Shown here piece after piece: positions 22,928 through 31,151 of a stretch of DNA of 64,000 nt. Made by a program: the position numbers and the translations under genes. Source of the DNA: a virus. Location of the stretch: IMG/VR virus record IMGVR_UViG_3300023210_000015, positions 1 through 64,000 of that record; one strand, 5' to 3'. Position 1 is the first letter of the stretch; each line of letters begins with the position of its first letter. Below the pieces are notes generated by a model, which had not been told where the DNA came from, did no database searches, and was given only the letters and a program-made list of their open reading frames with translations.

Positions 22928-23299
22928 ATGCAGTATCGTAGAATGTTTAATCTACTAAATGATTTAGAAAAATTGGATAATAATTTACAAGGACAACTAC
23001 TAGCGAATCAAAAACTCATATCTCTTCTAGAGAACAAATATTTTGAATTTAGTGAATATAACTATAATAATATTTGGCAAAAAGCACATGAAATAGATAG
23101 AGATATTAAGGTCGTCCGCAGACAAATCGACTTGTTGGCAAATAGTGCTTACAATTTTGAGTTGGACTGTGGAGTGCCGCAAACAATGATAGATTGTTTC
23201 ATTGGAGTTTTATCGATGACAGATCAATGTGATGGTAAATGGTCTGTTTTTTACAAAGAAGTAGGGCAAAATATATGCAATAAATATTCTGTTCACTAG
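22928..23299 (+). CDS. Hypothetical helical protein
   Basis: A 123-residue protein with heptad-like repeats in the first half (LLNDLEKLDNNLQGQLL region, then KVVRRQIDLL), suggesting a short coiled coil. AGGAG precedes the ATG. It ends in TAG. No family recognised. Confidence 0.55.
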   Translation: MQYRRMFNLLNDLEKLDNNLQGQLLANQKLISLLENKYFEFSEYNYNNIWQKAHEIDRDIKVVRRQIDLLANSAYNFELDCGVPQTMIDCFIGVLSMTDQCDGKWSVFYKEVGQNICNKYSVH

Positions 23300-23311
23300 A
23301 AGGAGATAAAG

Positions 23312-23587
23312 ATGCCATATATACCGCAGGAAAATAGACCAGCTTATGAAGAAGCAATTGAGAAGATTGTTGATCAATTAGTTCAGTTGGACAATGAAAA
23401 TGATGTAGAAGGTCACTTCAATTATGTTGTCTCATCGATTATTCATCGTTATATGAAAAAAACGGGACCTAGATACTATAAAATTAATAAGTTTATTGGT
23501 GCCTTACATTGTATCTCTGATGAATTCTATAGAACAAGTGCCAGTCCTTATGAAGATTGTGCGAGAGAAAACAACGGAGACATTTAA
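23312..23587 (+). CDS. DUF6899-like small protein
   Basis: A 91-residue protein beginning MPYIPQENRPAYEEAI, with GHFNYVVSSIIHRYM, YYKINKFIGALHCISDEFYR and a YEDCARENNGDI end. These features match a conserved small phage and bacterial family (DUF6899), whose function is unknown. GAAGGAG precedes the ATG. Confidence 0.7.
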   Translation: MPYIPQENRPAYEEAIEKIVDQLVQLDNENDVEGHFNYVVSSIIHRYMKKTGPRYYKINKFIGALHCISDEFYRTSASPYEDCARENNGDI

Positions 23588-23593
23588 ATTAGG

Positions 23594-24580
23594 ATGTCTG
23601 ATCATAAAAAATATTTAAAAAATGGTTATTTCTTTGACACGAATCGTCAAAGTAAAATGAATAATGAATCGAAAAAAGACGATTACAAGAAAAAAATTAG
23701 TTTTTCAAAAAACATGACTTCGAAATCGTCTCATGATTTAATTGAGAAACGAGGTCTGGTTTTGATAAAAATACCAAAGACAGGAACCGAAACATTTAGA
23801 CATTTGGTTCAAAAGTCATTTGGATTTTCAAAACAAGGTGACATATCATCCAACAATATATTAAACAATATTTTATGCTGGAAGCTATGGCCTAACCTAT
23901 ATATGTTGCCGAGAGAAAACAATAGAAGTCCATGGGTTGTGGGCGGAAAAACATTCATGCCTGAACAGCTTCTTATTATAGAACATCATTTTTCATTATC
24001 GAATCCTAGTGTCAACCTGAAAAATAAGTCATTGGGATATCATAAATTTAAAATGTTGATGTCTCATTGGCCTTGGCGGTATGACCCATCGATATACGAA
24101 CGAATCATGATCAGTAAAACTCCTTTTGTAGTTACTATATTACGTGACCCAGCCCGTCGAGCATTGTCTTCTTACTTTTATAATTTGACCCGCAGGGGTA
24201 TTAATGTGTCTACTGCTACTATAAGTGAATTTGAATTATTTATTAGGGAAAAATATGATGAGGATTTTTATTGTCGTTGGTTTTCATATCCACAGTCTGC
24301 GAACAATCCCAATTATGATAATGCGATAAAGAATATACAATCAGAAATAGATTTGGTTGGGATCACCGAAAAATATCAACAATTTATCGAGATTTGTAAT
24401 AAAAAATTTGGAATGTTTAACCAGAATGTCAATGTTAATAAACAAAAAACTCCTTTTTCTTATTCGGACCTTCCAAATAGTGTATTAAAATTATTAATGG
24501 AAAAAACAAAGAAAGACAGGATTCTTTATGATGTCGCTGTCAAGCGTTTTGAGCAAGATTGTAATAAATACGGAGTGTAA
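23594..24580 (+). CDS. Sulfotransferase family protein
   Basis: The 328-residue protein has GLVLIKIPKTGTETFRHL (phosphosulfate loop, PKTGTE) near residue 52 and TPFVVTILRDPARRALSSYFY near residue 180 (3'-phosphate binding RDP...S). This matches carbohydrate sulfotransferases of the galactose/heparan type. It lies apart from the main glycan island. It converges with a small minus-strand gene 4 bases away. Confidence 0.78.
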   Translation: MSDHKKYLKNGYFFDTNRQSKMNNESKKDDYKKKISFSKNMTSKSSHDLIEKRGLVLIKIPKTGTETFRHLVQKSFGFSKQGDISSNNILNNILCWKLWPNLYMLPRENNRSPWVVGGKTFMPEQLLIIEHHFSLSNPSVNLKNKSLGYHKFKMLMSHWPWRYDPSIYERIMISKTPFVVTILRDPARRALSSYFYNLTRRGINVSTATISEFELFIREKYDEDFYCRWFSYPQSANNPNYDNAIKNIQSEIDLVGITEKYQQFIEICNKKFGMFNQNVNVNKQKTPFSYSDLPNSVLKLLMEKTKKDRILYDVAVKRFEQDCNKYGV

Positions 24581-24584
24581 ATTT

Positions 24585-24848
24585 TTAACGTCCACACCCG
24601 CACCCGCCTCGTCTTTTTTTCTTTTTTGACGCGTTATAGACTTTTTTGCGCGGTGCTTTTCTGACATTTTTTCCTGTTGTATAATTTTTGTATTTTATTC
24701 TTATCATTTGCCAATCATCCCCTTCTGTATCAAAGTAGAAAATATTACCTTCTTTTTTGATGGCTATACTTATCAGTTCTTGAAAATAGCCTTTAGGTCT
24801 GTTCTTCGATTTCTTTCTTATTTTTTGTTTAGAAAACTTGATGATCAT
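24585..24848 (-). CDS. Small basic protein with a CGCG tail
   Basis: An 87-residue, strongly basic protein that ends in KKKKRRGGCGCGR. The central GNIFYFDTEGDDWQMIRIKY looks like a short beta structure. No family recognised. It is read opposite to its neighbours. Confidence 0.45.
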   Translation of the reverse strand: MIIKFSKQKIRKKSKNRPKGYFQELISIAIKKEGNIFYFDTEGDDWQMIRIKYKNYTTGKNVRKAPRKKVYNASKKKKRRGGCGCGR

Positions 24849-24861
24849 ACCTATGATTCAG

Positions 24862-24890
24862 TTTTATTAGTCAATGACCTCTCTATAATG
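24862..24890 (+). promoter_or_regulatory. Predicted promoter (TTTTAT-N16-CTATAATG)
   Basis: TATAAT at 24884-24889 follows TTTTAT by 16 bases. The ASCH gene ATG is only 5 bases downstream, so the transcript would be leaderless or nearly so. Confidence 0.5.
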
Positions 24891-24894
24891 TACC

Positions 24895-25266
24895 ATGAAG
24901 GCATTAACGATAAGACAACCGTGGGCGTGGCTAATCATGGAAGGTCGCAAAAGGATTGAGAATAGAACATGGCAGGCTTCGTACCGAGGTCCACTTTTGA
25001 TCCATGCCGGTGTCTATTATAAAAAGAAAGAATACAACGATATTTGTGAAAGAGTAAAAAGACTACGCGATATCGACATACCGATAAAAGATGATTTGGA
25101 TTTTGGAGGAATAGTTGGGAAAGTCAATTTGGTTGGTATAGTTGCTCCGCAATTCGAGGGAGAGCCATTCGAGGAAGGTCCGTATTGTTGGTTGCTTTCT
25201 GATCCCGAAAGAATTTCATTCGTACCGTTCAAAGGAAAATTGGGTTTATTTGATGTATTAATTTAA
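24895..25266 (+). CDS. ASCH-domain protein
   Basis: A 123-residue protein opening with KALTIRQPWAWLIMEGRKRIENRTW, then RGPLLIHAG and a C-terminal YCWLLSD...FKGKLGLF. These are the conserved parts of ASCH (ASC-1 homology) domains, which fold like PUA and bind RNA or modified nucleosides. It fills the whole protein, as in many phage ASCH genes. Role inferred only from the fold. Confidence 0.85.
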   Translation: MKALTIRQPWAWLIMEGRKRIENRTWQASYRGPLLIHAGVYYKKKEYNDICERVKRLRDIDIPIKDDLDFGGIVGKVNLVGIVAPQFEGEPFEEGPYCWLLSDPERISFVPFKGKLGLFDVLI

Positions 25267-25267
25267 T

Positions 25268-25855
25268 ATGAATAAAGAAAAGATCAAATTGATTCATTGT
25301 ATGAATAAAGAAAAGTCTAAAGGCATAGATAGCATAGGTAAGAATTGTCAACTTCTTGGAGATATAGATAAACATAACAGGCATCTCGTTAAAATGGGCA
25401 ATAATGTTATTTTAGGTATAGAATCTTTAATTGTGTTGCATGGCCCAGTTCGCCCTCACAAAAAAAACAATAAAGTTATTATAGAAGATAGTGTTTGGAT
25501 AGGAAGAAGAGCGTTAATTCTATGTGGGGTTAAAATAGGAAAAGCTTCTATCATTGGTGCAATGAGTTTAGTTTGTAGTGATATCCCACCATATACTGTT
25601 GCTGCTGGCAATCCATGCAAACCCATAAGGAAGATTAAACCATTAGAGCTTTTGCTTATATTCGCTTCAAATAAAGAAAGATTTATTGTTACACGAAAAA
25701 AGAGATCAAAGAAATATAAAAAATGGTCAGTTCTAACCATAGACGACATTAAATACCTTTTTAGTTATAAGACAAATAAATGTTATGATTCGGAATTAGA
25801 CTTAGATAATATGACGGTAAATGATGTGTTAGATTTTTATCAGATAAAAAGATAA
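25268..25855 (+). CDS. Hexapeptide-repeat acyltransferase
   Basis: The 195-residue protein shows left-handed beta-helix repeats (VIIEDSVWIGRRALILCGVKIG, ASIIGAMSLVCSDIP) and the terminal YTVAAGNPCKPIRKI of LbH O-acetyltransferases. It would transfer an acetyl group from acetyl-CoA to a sugar hydroxyl. The DNA at the start is duplicated (ATGAATAAAGAAAAG at 25268 and 25301), so either ATG could serve. It is a likely partner of the glycan island. Confidence 0.78.
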   Translation: MNKEKIKLIHCMNKEKSKGIDSIGKNCQLLGDIDKHNRHLVKMGNNVILGIESLIVLHGPVRPHKKNNKVIIEDSVWIGRRALILCGVKIGKASIIGAMSLVCSDIPPYTVAAGNPCKPIRKIKPLELLLIFASNKERFIVTRKKRSKKYKKWSVLTIDDIKYLFSYKTNKCYDSELDLDNMTVNDVLDFYQIKR

Positions 25856-25863
25856 TAAAAATA

Positions 25864-25894
25864 TTGTAAAAAATCTAATATGATTACTATAATG
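25864..25894 (+). promoter_or_regulatory. Predicted promoter (TTGTAA-N18-CTATAATG)
   Basis: TTGTAA at 25864-25869 and TATAAT at 25888-25893 precede an AAGGAG and a tiny ORF. Confidence 0.55.
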
Positions 25895-25910
25895 TTGTAA
25901 GGAGTTTAAT

Positions 25911-25967
25911 ATGTTTAGAAATTATACAAACGATTATGAGTATACCAAGGGGCTTATTGCCGCTTAA
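25911..25967 (+). CDS. 18-codon leader or truncated ORF
   Basis: The ATG has a good AAGGAG 8 bases upstream and a promoter close by, but the frame encodes only MFRNYTNDYEYTKGLIAA. The stop lies in the left arm of an inverted repeat. It could be a leader peptide or the 5' end of a gene cut by the HNH insertion. Confidence 0.35.
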   Translation: MFRNYTNDYEYTKGLIAA

Positions 25968-25999
25968 TCGTTTTATGTTTCTACACAATTAAGCCGCAA
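25957..25999 (+). repeat. Inverted repeat in the leader of the third HNH gene
   Basis: TTGCCGCTTAAT at 25957-25968 pairs with ATTAAGCCGCAA at 25988-25999 at 11 of 12 positions. A third related copy, TATGCCGCTTG, lies at about 26019. No poly-T follows, so regulation or a recombination scar is as likely as termination. The surrounding stretch 25968-26129 holds no other gene. Confidence 0.5.
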
Positions 26000-26129
26000 T
26001 TCTGCAAGACCCCACTCAATTATGCCGCTTGTTCCGCATTGAAGTCTGTAAACACTGAAACACACTAATATGCGGATCAGGTTTTTCCGAAATATTATAT
26101 GGCAAATTAATATTTAAGGAGAAATCTAT

Positions 26130-26708
26130 ATGATACACAAAAAATGCAAAGAATGTAATAAAGATTTTACAGCCAGAGGGAATAATAGAAAATTTTGTAG
26201 TCGTCATTGTGCCGGAAAATATAATTATAATAAATTCAATAAACTCAATACTAGAGATTCGAGAGAAAAACAACGCACAGTTATGAAACAGAAATTTGCA
26301 AAAGACAAAGTTTTTAGGCAAAAAACAATTGATAAACTTAAAAAATGGAGACAAGAAAATCCTGATAAAATATTGCGTGGAGAAAAATTGTCAAAGCTTG
26401 TTGGAAATGCAACGAAGGGAAAGTATAATCTTTTTCCTAAAAATATTTATGATATGAGTGGTCGTACTCGTCAAAAAGTTATTCAACGTTTGAGATTGTC
26501 GTGTTTCAGATGTGAATGGAATGAGGGAACATGCGATTTACATCATATTCACGGCAAAAAAATTGAAGACTGTGACAATCACTGTAACCTAGTTGTTTTA
26601 TGTCCTAATTGTCACCGTTTGGTACATAATAATAAAATTATACTTGATAAAATAAAAACCTTTGAAGAATTAGTTGGAACAAAGTGGTTAGAATTTTATT
26701 ATGGTTAA
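26130..26708 (+). CDS. HNH homing-type endonuclease
   Basis: The 192-residue protein starts with a zinc finger (CKECNK...CSRHC) typical of NUMOD3-like or HNH-associated knuckles. A basic linker follows, then the HNH core CFRCEW, LHHIHGK and VLCPNCHRLVH. AAGGAG precedes the ATG. A degenerate tRNA-Tyr-like gene begins about 10 bases after the stop, as for the other two HNH genes near tRNAs. Confidence 0.85.
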   Translation: MIHKKCKECNKDFTARGNNRKFCSRHCAGKYNYNKFNKLNTRDSREKQRTVMKQKFAKDKVFRQKTIDKLKKWRQENPDKILRGEKLSKLVGNATKGKYNLFPKNIYDMSGRTRQKVIQRLRLSCFRCEWNEGTCDLHHIHGKKIEDCDNHCNLVVLCPNCHRLVHNNKIILDKIKTFEELVGTKWLEFYYG

Positions 26709-26718
26709 TGATGTACTC

Positions 26719-26810
26719 GGGAGGCGTTCCTGTTACGAGATTGTAAATCTCGCGCCCATTATCAATAAGACAGGTCGGTTGGGCAAGTGGTTCGAATCCT
26801 CCGTCTCCCA
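26719..26810 (+). pseudogene. Degenerate tRNA-Tyr(GTA)
   Basis: The acceptor GGGAGGC/GTCTCCC, the anticodon stem CGAGA/TCTCG with loop TTGTAAA, and a long variable arm (GCCCA/TGGGC) are present. The D arm is shortened to about 11 bases and the T stem AGTGG/CCTCC has mismatches. The following bases 26811-26878 contain a second T-arm-like GTGGTTCAATTCCTCC, so this is a decaying tRNA locus. Confidence 0.5.
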
Positions 26811-26878
26811 TTGTCCCGTAGCCCATTATAATGATGTGCGGTGGTCGGGCGGGTGGTTCAATTCCTCCAGCCAGCATT

Positions 26879-27484
26879 TTAATCGCCATTCAGATGAATA
26901 ATCTGACCGGGTTCTTCTTCATGAAATTCGAATTTGAATCCATAATCGCCTGCTTGAGAGCCTATATTCTCTATCTCTATTAGTCCTTTTGAAGAAGGTT
27001 TAAATACTCGATAGGCCAAACCGCCCACACCGGCTGCTCCCTTTTTGGTTCCAGCAGGAATTAATATTTCTGCCGCAGCAGAACCAATACTATTTATCGT
27101 TGGGGTATGATAAAATATGGCTTCAGCATCATTGGAATAATTACTATTCATGTTGCTAGACGCAACTAGAGTGCCATCATTTGTATATGTTGTGCCTCCG
27201 TATAAAGTGACTTTAGCGGCCATCGTTGCAGATATTTCTAGATTCATGTGCAAATCAACATCTGAACCAGCAACAAAACGCATATATACTTTTCCTCCAG
27301 CCGCTACACCTTCGAATATTTTATATACTGCGTATTCTAGTCCTCGCAAGATATGCCATTGATCAGCCTCGACTACAGGATTCAGAGCAGTTACAGCATG
27401 AATGAGTTGGGTGATGATATCGTTCTGCTTATCTTCGGTTGCAGGATTGACTACTAATCCGGATTTATTCTGCGACTGGGCCAT
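26879..27484 (-). CDS. Putative virion or surface protein
   Basis: The protein is about 201 residues, beginning MAQSQNKSG. It carries LVVNPATEDKQNDIITQLI, a phrase common near the N terminus of phage virion and tail-associated proteins. The rest is beta-rich and Gly/Ala/Thr-rich (AAGGKVYMRFVAGSD, TLYGGTTYTNDGTL), which fits an extended structural protein. It is isolated on the minus strand. An ATG 24 bases upstream is possible. Confidence 0.5.
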   Translation of the reverse strand: MAQSQNKSGLVVNPATEDKQNDIITQLIHAVTALNPVVEADQWHILRGLEYAVYKIFEGVAAGGKVYMRFVAGSDVDLHMNLEISATMAAKVTLYGGTTYTNDGTLVASSNMNSNYSNDAEAIFYHTPTINSIGSAAAEILIPAGTKKGAAGVGGLAYRVFKPSSKGLIEIENIGSQAGDYGFKFEFHEEEPGQIIHLNGD

Positions 27485-27557
27485 ATTATTACATACGGTT
27501 TTTTGCAAAAAAAACTTCTATGGTATCGAAAAAATTTTTTGGCAATATAATTAAGTG

Positions 27558-27624
27558 TTTTTTATTCCTATTTTTCTTTGCTATAATGTATTGACTATGC
27601 GGTGACAACAAATCTATTATAATG
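27558..27624 (+). promoter_or_regulatory. Two predicted promoters ahead of the VWA gene
   Basis: CTATAATG at 27581-27588 follows TTTTAT by 16 bases, and a second TATTATAATG lies at 27615-27624. An AAAAGGAG ribosome-binding site and the ATG at 27650 follow. Confidence 0.55.
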
Positions 27625-27649
27625 TAACTCAGAAAAGGAGATCAATCCA

Positions 27650-28390
27650 ATGGCTAAAAATCAGATTACAGAAGTTAAGAACAAGTTACAAAAGAATTAT
27701 TATCTTTTAATTCTTGACAAGAGCGGTTCGATGCACTGCGTAAAAGATGCCACGATAGATGGTTTCAATGAACAAATTCAAACAATTAAAGAACTATCTG
27801 GCAAATTCACAGATCAAGAGTTCTATGTTTCTCTTCTTACGTTTAACTACAATGTTGACACTGTTATGTTTAACGTCAAAGCGGAGGAAGCACAAGAATT
27901 GGGGCGAAATGACTACCTCCCAAGCGGTTCTACTGCATTGTATGATGCGATTGATTAGGGTATCGCAAATATGCAAAAAGATATTGCAGACGATCTAAAA
28001 GATGATTATGTCGATGCGATGGTCAATGTCGTTATCTTCACTGATGGCGAAGAGAATCATTCTAACAGAGAAAGCATTGAGTCTATCCCTGGCAGAATCA
28101 AAGAATTGCAAGAAGGCAAAAAGTGGGTATTCTCTTTGGTAGGCACAAATCATGACGTATTTGGTGCTGCTGCAAAATTACATATCAAAAAGGGTAACAC
28201 AATGCATTATGCAAATAGCCTTGTCGGTACTCGTGCTGCCCATAGTAGTCTTGGGAATGCGACACGAGGTTTTGCTGCAAAACGAGCCTCTGGCATGGAC
28301 ATGATGCAAACTAATTACTTTGAAGATGAGAATGGTGTCAGCGTCATTGAAGAAGATGCTTTAGATGCCAGTCAAAAAGACAAGGAATAA
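27650..28390 (+). CDS. VWA-domain protein interrupted by an in-frame TAG
   Basis: One continuous frame of 246 codons is broken only by TAG at 27956-27958. The first part has the MIDAS motif LILDKSGSM (DxSxS) and SGSTALYDAID (MIDAS Thr). The part after the TAG continues GIANMQKDI, then VNVVIFTDGEEN (MIDAS Asp). Both halves are needed for one von Willebrand A fold, so this was a single gene. The residue at the stop would naturally be Gln, Lys or Glu. An ATG 12 bases after the TAG has no strong ribosome-binding site. Either the gene is inactivated, or the amber codon is read through. VWA proteins of this kind bind metal and partner proteins, often beside AAA+ ATPases. Confidence 0.75.
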
Positions 28391-28393
28391 AAT

Positions 28394-28765
28394 ATGATAG
28401 AAAAAAGAGTTTATTTGATTTGTCCTGTTAGGAATTGTGATGAAAAGACATTGGCAGATATGGATGATTATGTTGCACAATTAGAAAAAGGTGGTTACAT
28501 AGTTCATTACCCGCCAAGAGATGTTGATCAAACTCAAACTGGCATGAGCATCTTAAAGGCTCATAGAAAGGCTATGAGTAAATGTAATGAAGTTCATATT
28601 TGGTGGGATGGAGATAGCAAGGGAAGTCATTTCGATTTAGGAATGGGATTTATGTTGGCCCATCTTCGTGATTTGCCTGTCAAGTTTGTTTCTGCTAATT
28701 CTCTTGAAAGAACGGAAGGTAAGAGTTTTGTTAATGTGATATTGGATTTGGAAAAATATGAATAA
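28394..28765 (+). CDS. Nucleoside 2-deoxyribosyltransferase-like protein
   Basis: A 123-residue Rossmann-like protein with KRVYLICPVRN at the start, HYPPRDVDQT, and CNEVHIWWDGDSKGSHFDLGMGFML. This matches the nucleoside deoxyribosyltransferase-like superfamily, which also has SLOG and TIR-like relatives that handle NAD+ or nucleotides. The Asp/Ser segment is in the position expected for substrate binding. The exact reaction is unknown. Confidence 0.65.
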   Translation: MIEKRVYLICPVRNCDEKTLADMDDYVAQLEKGGYIVHYPPRDVDQTQTGMSILKAHRKAMSKCNEVHIWWDGDSKGSHFDLGMGFMLAHLRDLPVKFVSANSLERTEGKSFVNVILDLEKYE

Positions 28766-29054
28766 ACCAGACATAGATCACAACAGAGAAAACATGTTTA
28801 AAGGCGAAGATGTAAGGGCAAAAACACCAGAAAGTCTTTCAAAGCATGTAAAAGATTATCAGTATAGGTCTTGGGATAACTATACCATAATGGAATTAGG
28901 GTCATTTATTCATCTTCTTTGCAAGAGAGCGAAGCATAGATCAAATAAACAAAAGACTGAGAAAGATTTATATGACGCTCAGAATTATATGAATATGATG
29001 CAATCCAAGCTAGATGCTTTGAAAGAAAATTTGCCAGCCAGATTTAGCGACTAA
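28758..29054 (+). CDS. Hypothetical protein
   Basis: A 98-residue charged, helical protein (SFIHLLCKRAKHR, MMQSKLDALKENL) with no recognised domain. It overlaps the preceding gene by 8 bases and converges with the lysozyme gene with a short overlap. Confidence 0.5.
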   Translation: MNKPDIDHNRENMFKGEDVRAKTPESLSKHVKDYQYRSWDNYTIMELGSFIHLLCKRAKHRSNKQKTEKDLYDAQNYMNMMQSKLDALKENLPARFSD

Positions 29055-29943
29055 CGATTTGTTGGAATGAGAATCCCAGTGAAGTTAACCAACTAAGATA
29101 TGCTTCTTTCGACATTAAGCCTTGTTCGTAGGCCCACTTTGCGAATGCAGCAGCATTTTTGTTCATTCTTCCTATAATGCCAGGTACGTTGAGTTTCTTG
29201 GCATTTTTGTAATCATATCTGTTTAAATATTCCGCAGGGACATGTGCCCAATTTCCGTTATTAATAAGAGAAATTGTTTTTGGCCCTGTGTCTCCGCGAT
29301 AAACGGAATCCAATAAGGCTTCTTGCAGATAATATGGATATGAGTCAAAATCTTTGAAAGTTTTTTGTGCCCTTTTTAAATGTTCATCTACATCATATTT
29401 AGCAAGTTGATACACCTGTTCATCTGTGAGGGCTTGTTGGCTTTCCATGATAGAATCAAAATTCACTAGATTACCGAATAATTTTTGAAATAACTCTCTG
29501 TCATCGTCTTTTAATAAGTGTCCAATACCGATTGTTGGATTACCACGAGGATCGTTATACATCCTATTTGCAAAACCTTCGTATTTTCTTATGTGTTTAG
29601 CAAATCTGGCTAAATCAAATTCATCATCAGGTGGCGTAGTATCGCCTGGTTGGCCTACAGTCACTGGTTTGTCCATTTCTACATAGCCAGCGTTACTTCC
29701 ATCGATAGGTTGAACATAATCGGCTGTAGGCTGACTGGTGCTTCTTTGGACTTCTCTAATTACTTCACTTTTAATCGCTTCTGGGTTATTCGGGTTTCTA
29801 TCTACTATATCGTTGATCGCACGAAGACCAAGAATACTAATATATGGTATCAAAACAGCTAGTCCCAAAGCCAGTAATTTACTTTTAATTGAAGCTGTTT
29901 TAATCGTTTGTTGTTCTGTGTGTGTGTTTTTATACCAATTCAT
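29044..29943 (-). CDS. Membrane-anchored T4-type lysozyme (GH24)
   Basis: The protein is about 299 residues with the start at MNWYKNT, which follows a GAGG. A transmembrane segment lies at about residues 22-40 (SKLLALGLAVLIPYISILG), then a Pro/Thr/Gln-rich linker, and then a GH24 domain with RKYEGFANRMYNDPRG and TIGIGHLL, carrying the Glu, Asp and Thr of the T4 lysozyme active site. It would cleave peptidoglycan during lysis (a signal-arrest type endolysin is possible) or act in the virion. A KTAS motif near the N terminus is shared with virion candidates at 48-60 kb. Confidence 0.82.
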   Translation of the reverse strand: MNWYKNTHTEQQTIKTASIKSKLLALGLAVLIPYISILGLRAINDIVDRNPNNPEAIKSEVIREVQRSTSQPTADYVQPIDGSNAGYVEMDKPVTVGQPGDTTPPDDEFDLARFAKHIRKYEGFANRMYNDPRGNPTIGIGHLLKDDDRELFQKLFGNLVNFDSIMESQQALTDEQVYQLAKYDVDEHLKRAQKTFKDFDSYPYYLQEALLDSVYRGDTGPKTISLINNGNWAHVPAEYLNRYDYKNAKKLNVPGIIGRMNKNAAAFAKWAYEQGLMSKEAYLSWLTSLGFSFQQIVSR

Positions 29944-30018
29944 AGAAGAAGACCTCAAATTATTCCGATATATTATACTGCGAATATATCTAATATCCTT
30001 GTTATCGGAGAAAAAAAT

Positions 30019-30354
30019 ATGAAACAATTAGATGAGGAGACAAAAAAACTTGCGATAGATTGGGCAGAAAAGATATTCAATGATATTGAAAGGGCTTCTC
30101 ACGATCCGTTAGCGAAACTTGAAGGTGACTCATTAAAGGTATATGAGGAATTAAAAACATGGGGCTGGTTCGATAGAATGCCTCTTGATGTAGATGGCGA
30201 TAAAACCGTTGCCGATTCTCATATGATTTATATTCAGATGTTAGCTATGGATAAATATCGCCGTATTGATTGGGCCAAAAAGCATCCTCCAAAGGAAAAG
30301 CCTTCAAGGTGGGAATTTTTTACCAGGCGCACAAGCGGTATCAAAAAGTCTTAA
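30019..30354 (+). CDS. Hypothetical protein
   Basis: A 111-residue acidic protein with several Trp (DWAEKIF, KTWGWFDRMPLDVDGD) and no recognised family. GGAG lies 9 bases before the ATG. The upstream bases hold a TATATTATACTGCG promoter-like stretch shared with the divergent lysozyme gene. Confidence 0.5.
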   Translation: MKQLDEETKKLAIDWAEKIFNDIERASHDPLAKLEGDSLKVYEELKTWGWFDRMPLDVDGDKTVADSHMIYIQMLAMDKYRRIDWAKKHPPKEKPSRWEFFTRRTSGIKKS

Positions 30355-31151
30355 AAACTCCAATCTTCTTCTCCGTAAGGATTATAGATAGGCGGATATT
30401 GTAATTTGTGCTTATTTTTTTTGTGCATATTTCCTACTTTTTGTAGTACAAATTTTTGTCTTTCTGTCATACCTTCTGGCAACGGCCCTTCTGGAGCATC
30501 GATAGCCCATTTTACTTCATCATATGTCATGCCTAATTCGTCTTCATCTGTTTGTCCTTCCCACAACTCAGCAGTAGGAACAGCATTAATGATAGAATCT
30601 GGCACATCTAATATCTTTGCCATTTCATAAACAACAGATTTGTGAATTGCAGAAATCGGGCAAATATCCACTAAACCATCCCCGCCCTTAGTAAAATAAC
30701 CAATATAATCTTCGTCTAGATTACCAGTTCCAACAACAATCCCATTGTGTTCAGCCGCTTTGTCATAAAGGATATTGGCTCTGATTCTAGAACGAAGATT
30801 TCCTTCATTCAATTTTGTTGAGCCTATTTGTTCTTTTTTATATGCTTCTACAATGAAACCAATAGAAACAGTGTTGAAGTGAATATTTGGCCTTAATTCG
30901 ACACCTTTATTAACGGTGCAGAGTTCTATGGCTCTTGTTGTAGATTCTGGCCAATTGTTGATATCTCCCATTGGCATTGAATAACAGTATACTTGTCTAT
31001 TCGTCTTTTCACATAATCTTGTAATAACGGCAGAATCAATTCCACCAGAGACTCCAACTATAAGATTTTTGATATAGCTCTTGTCACAATAACCCTCGAT
31101 CCATCTTGCCGCTCCGTCAATTATTTGCCTAATCGTTTTTTCTTCCTTCAT
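30351..31151 (-). CDS. nadE: NAD+ synthetase (NH3-dependent)
   Basis: The 266-residue protein has GVSGGIDSAV (residues 33-42, the PP-loop SGGxDS that binds ATP), GNLRSRIRANILYD (deamido-NAD+ contact), VVGTGNLDEDYIGYFTKGGDG, and PTAELWEGQTDEDELG. These are the landmarks of NadE without a glutaminase domain. It makes NAD+ from nicotinic acid adenine dinucleotide, ATP and ammonia. It ends an operon with pncA and pncB and overlaps pncA by one base. Confidence 0.93.
   Translation of the reverse strand: MKEEKTIRQIIDGAARWIEGYCDKSYIKNLIVGVSGGIDSAVITRLCEKTNRQVYCYSMPMGDINNWPESTTRAIELCTVNKGVELRPNIHFNTVSIGFIVEAYKKEQIGSTKLNEGNLRSRIRANILYDKAAEHNGIVVGTGNLDEDYIGYFTKGGDGLVDICPISAIHKSVVYEMAKILDVPDSIINAVPTAELWEGQTDEDELGMTYDEVKWAIDAPEGPLPEGMTERQKFVLQKVGNMHKKNKHKLQYPPIYNPYGEEDWSF

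Noticed and set aside
25856-26129. Group I intron around the third HNH gene
   Set aside because: I could not find the conserved P, Q, R and S core pairings or exons of one gene on both sides. A free-standing HNH gene is the simpler reading.
27650-28390. Genome-wide recoding of TAG as Gln, as in some gut megaphages
   Set aside because: TAG clearly ends several genes with a neighbour starting at once (for example 3020-3022, 1987-1989, 9744-9746 and 23297-23299), so TAG is a normal stop here. The VWA case is local.
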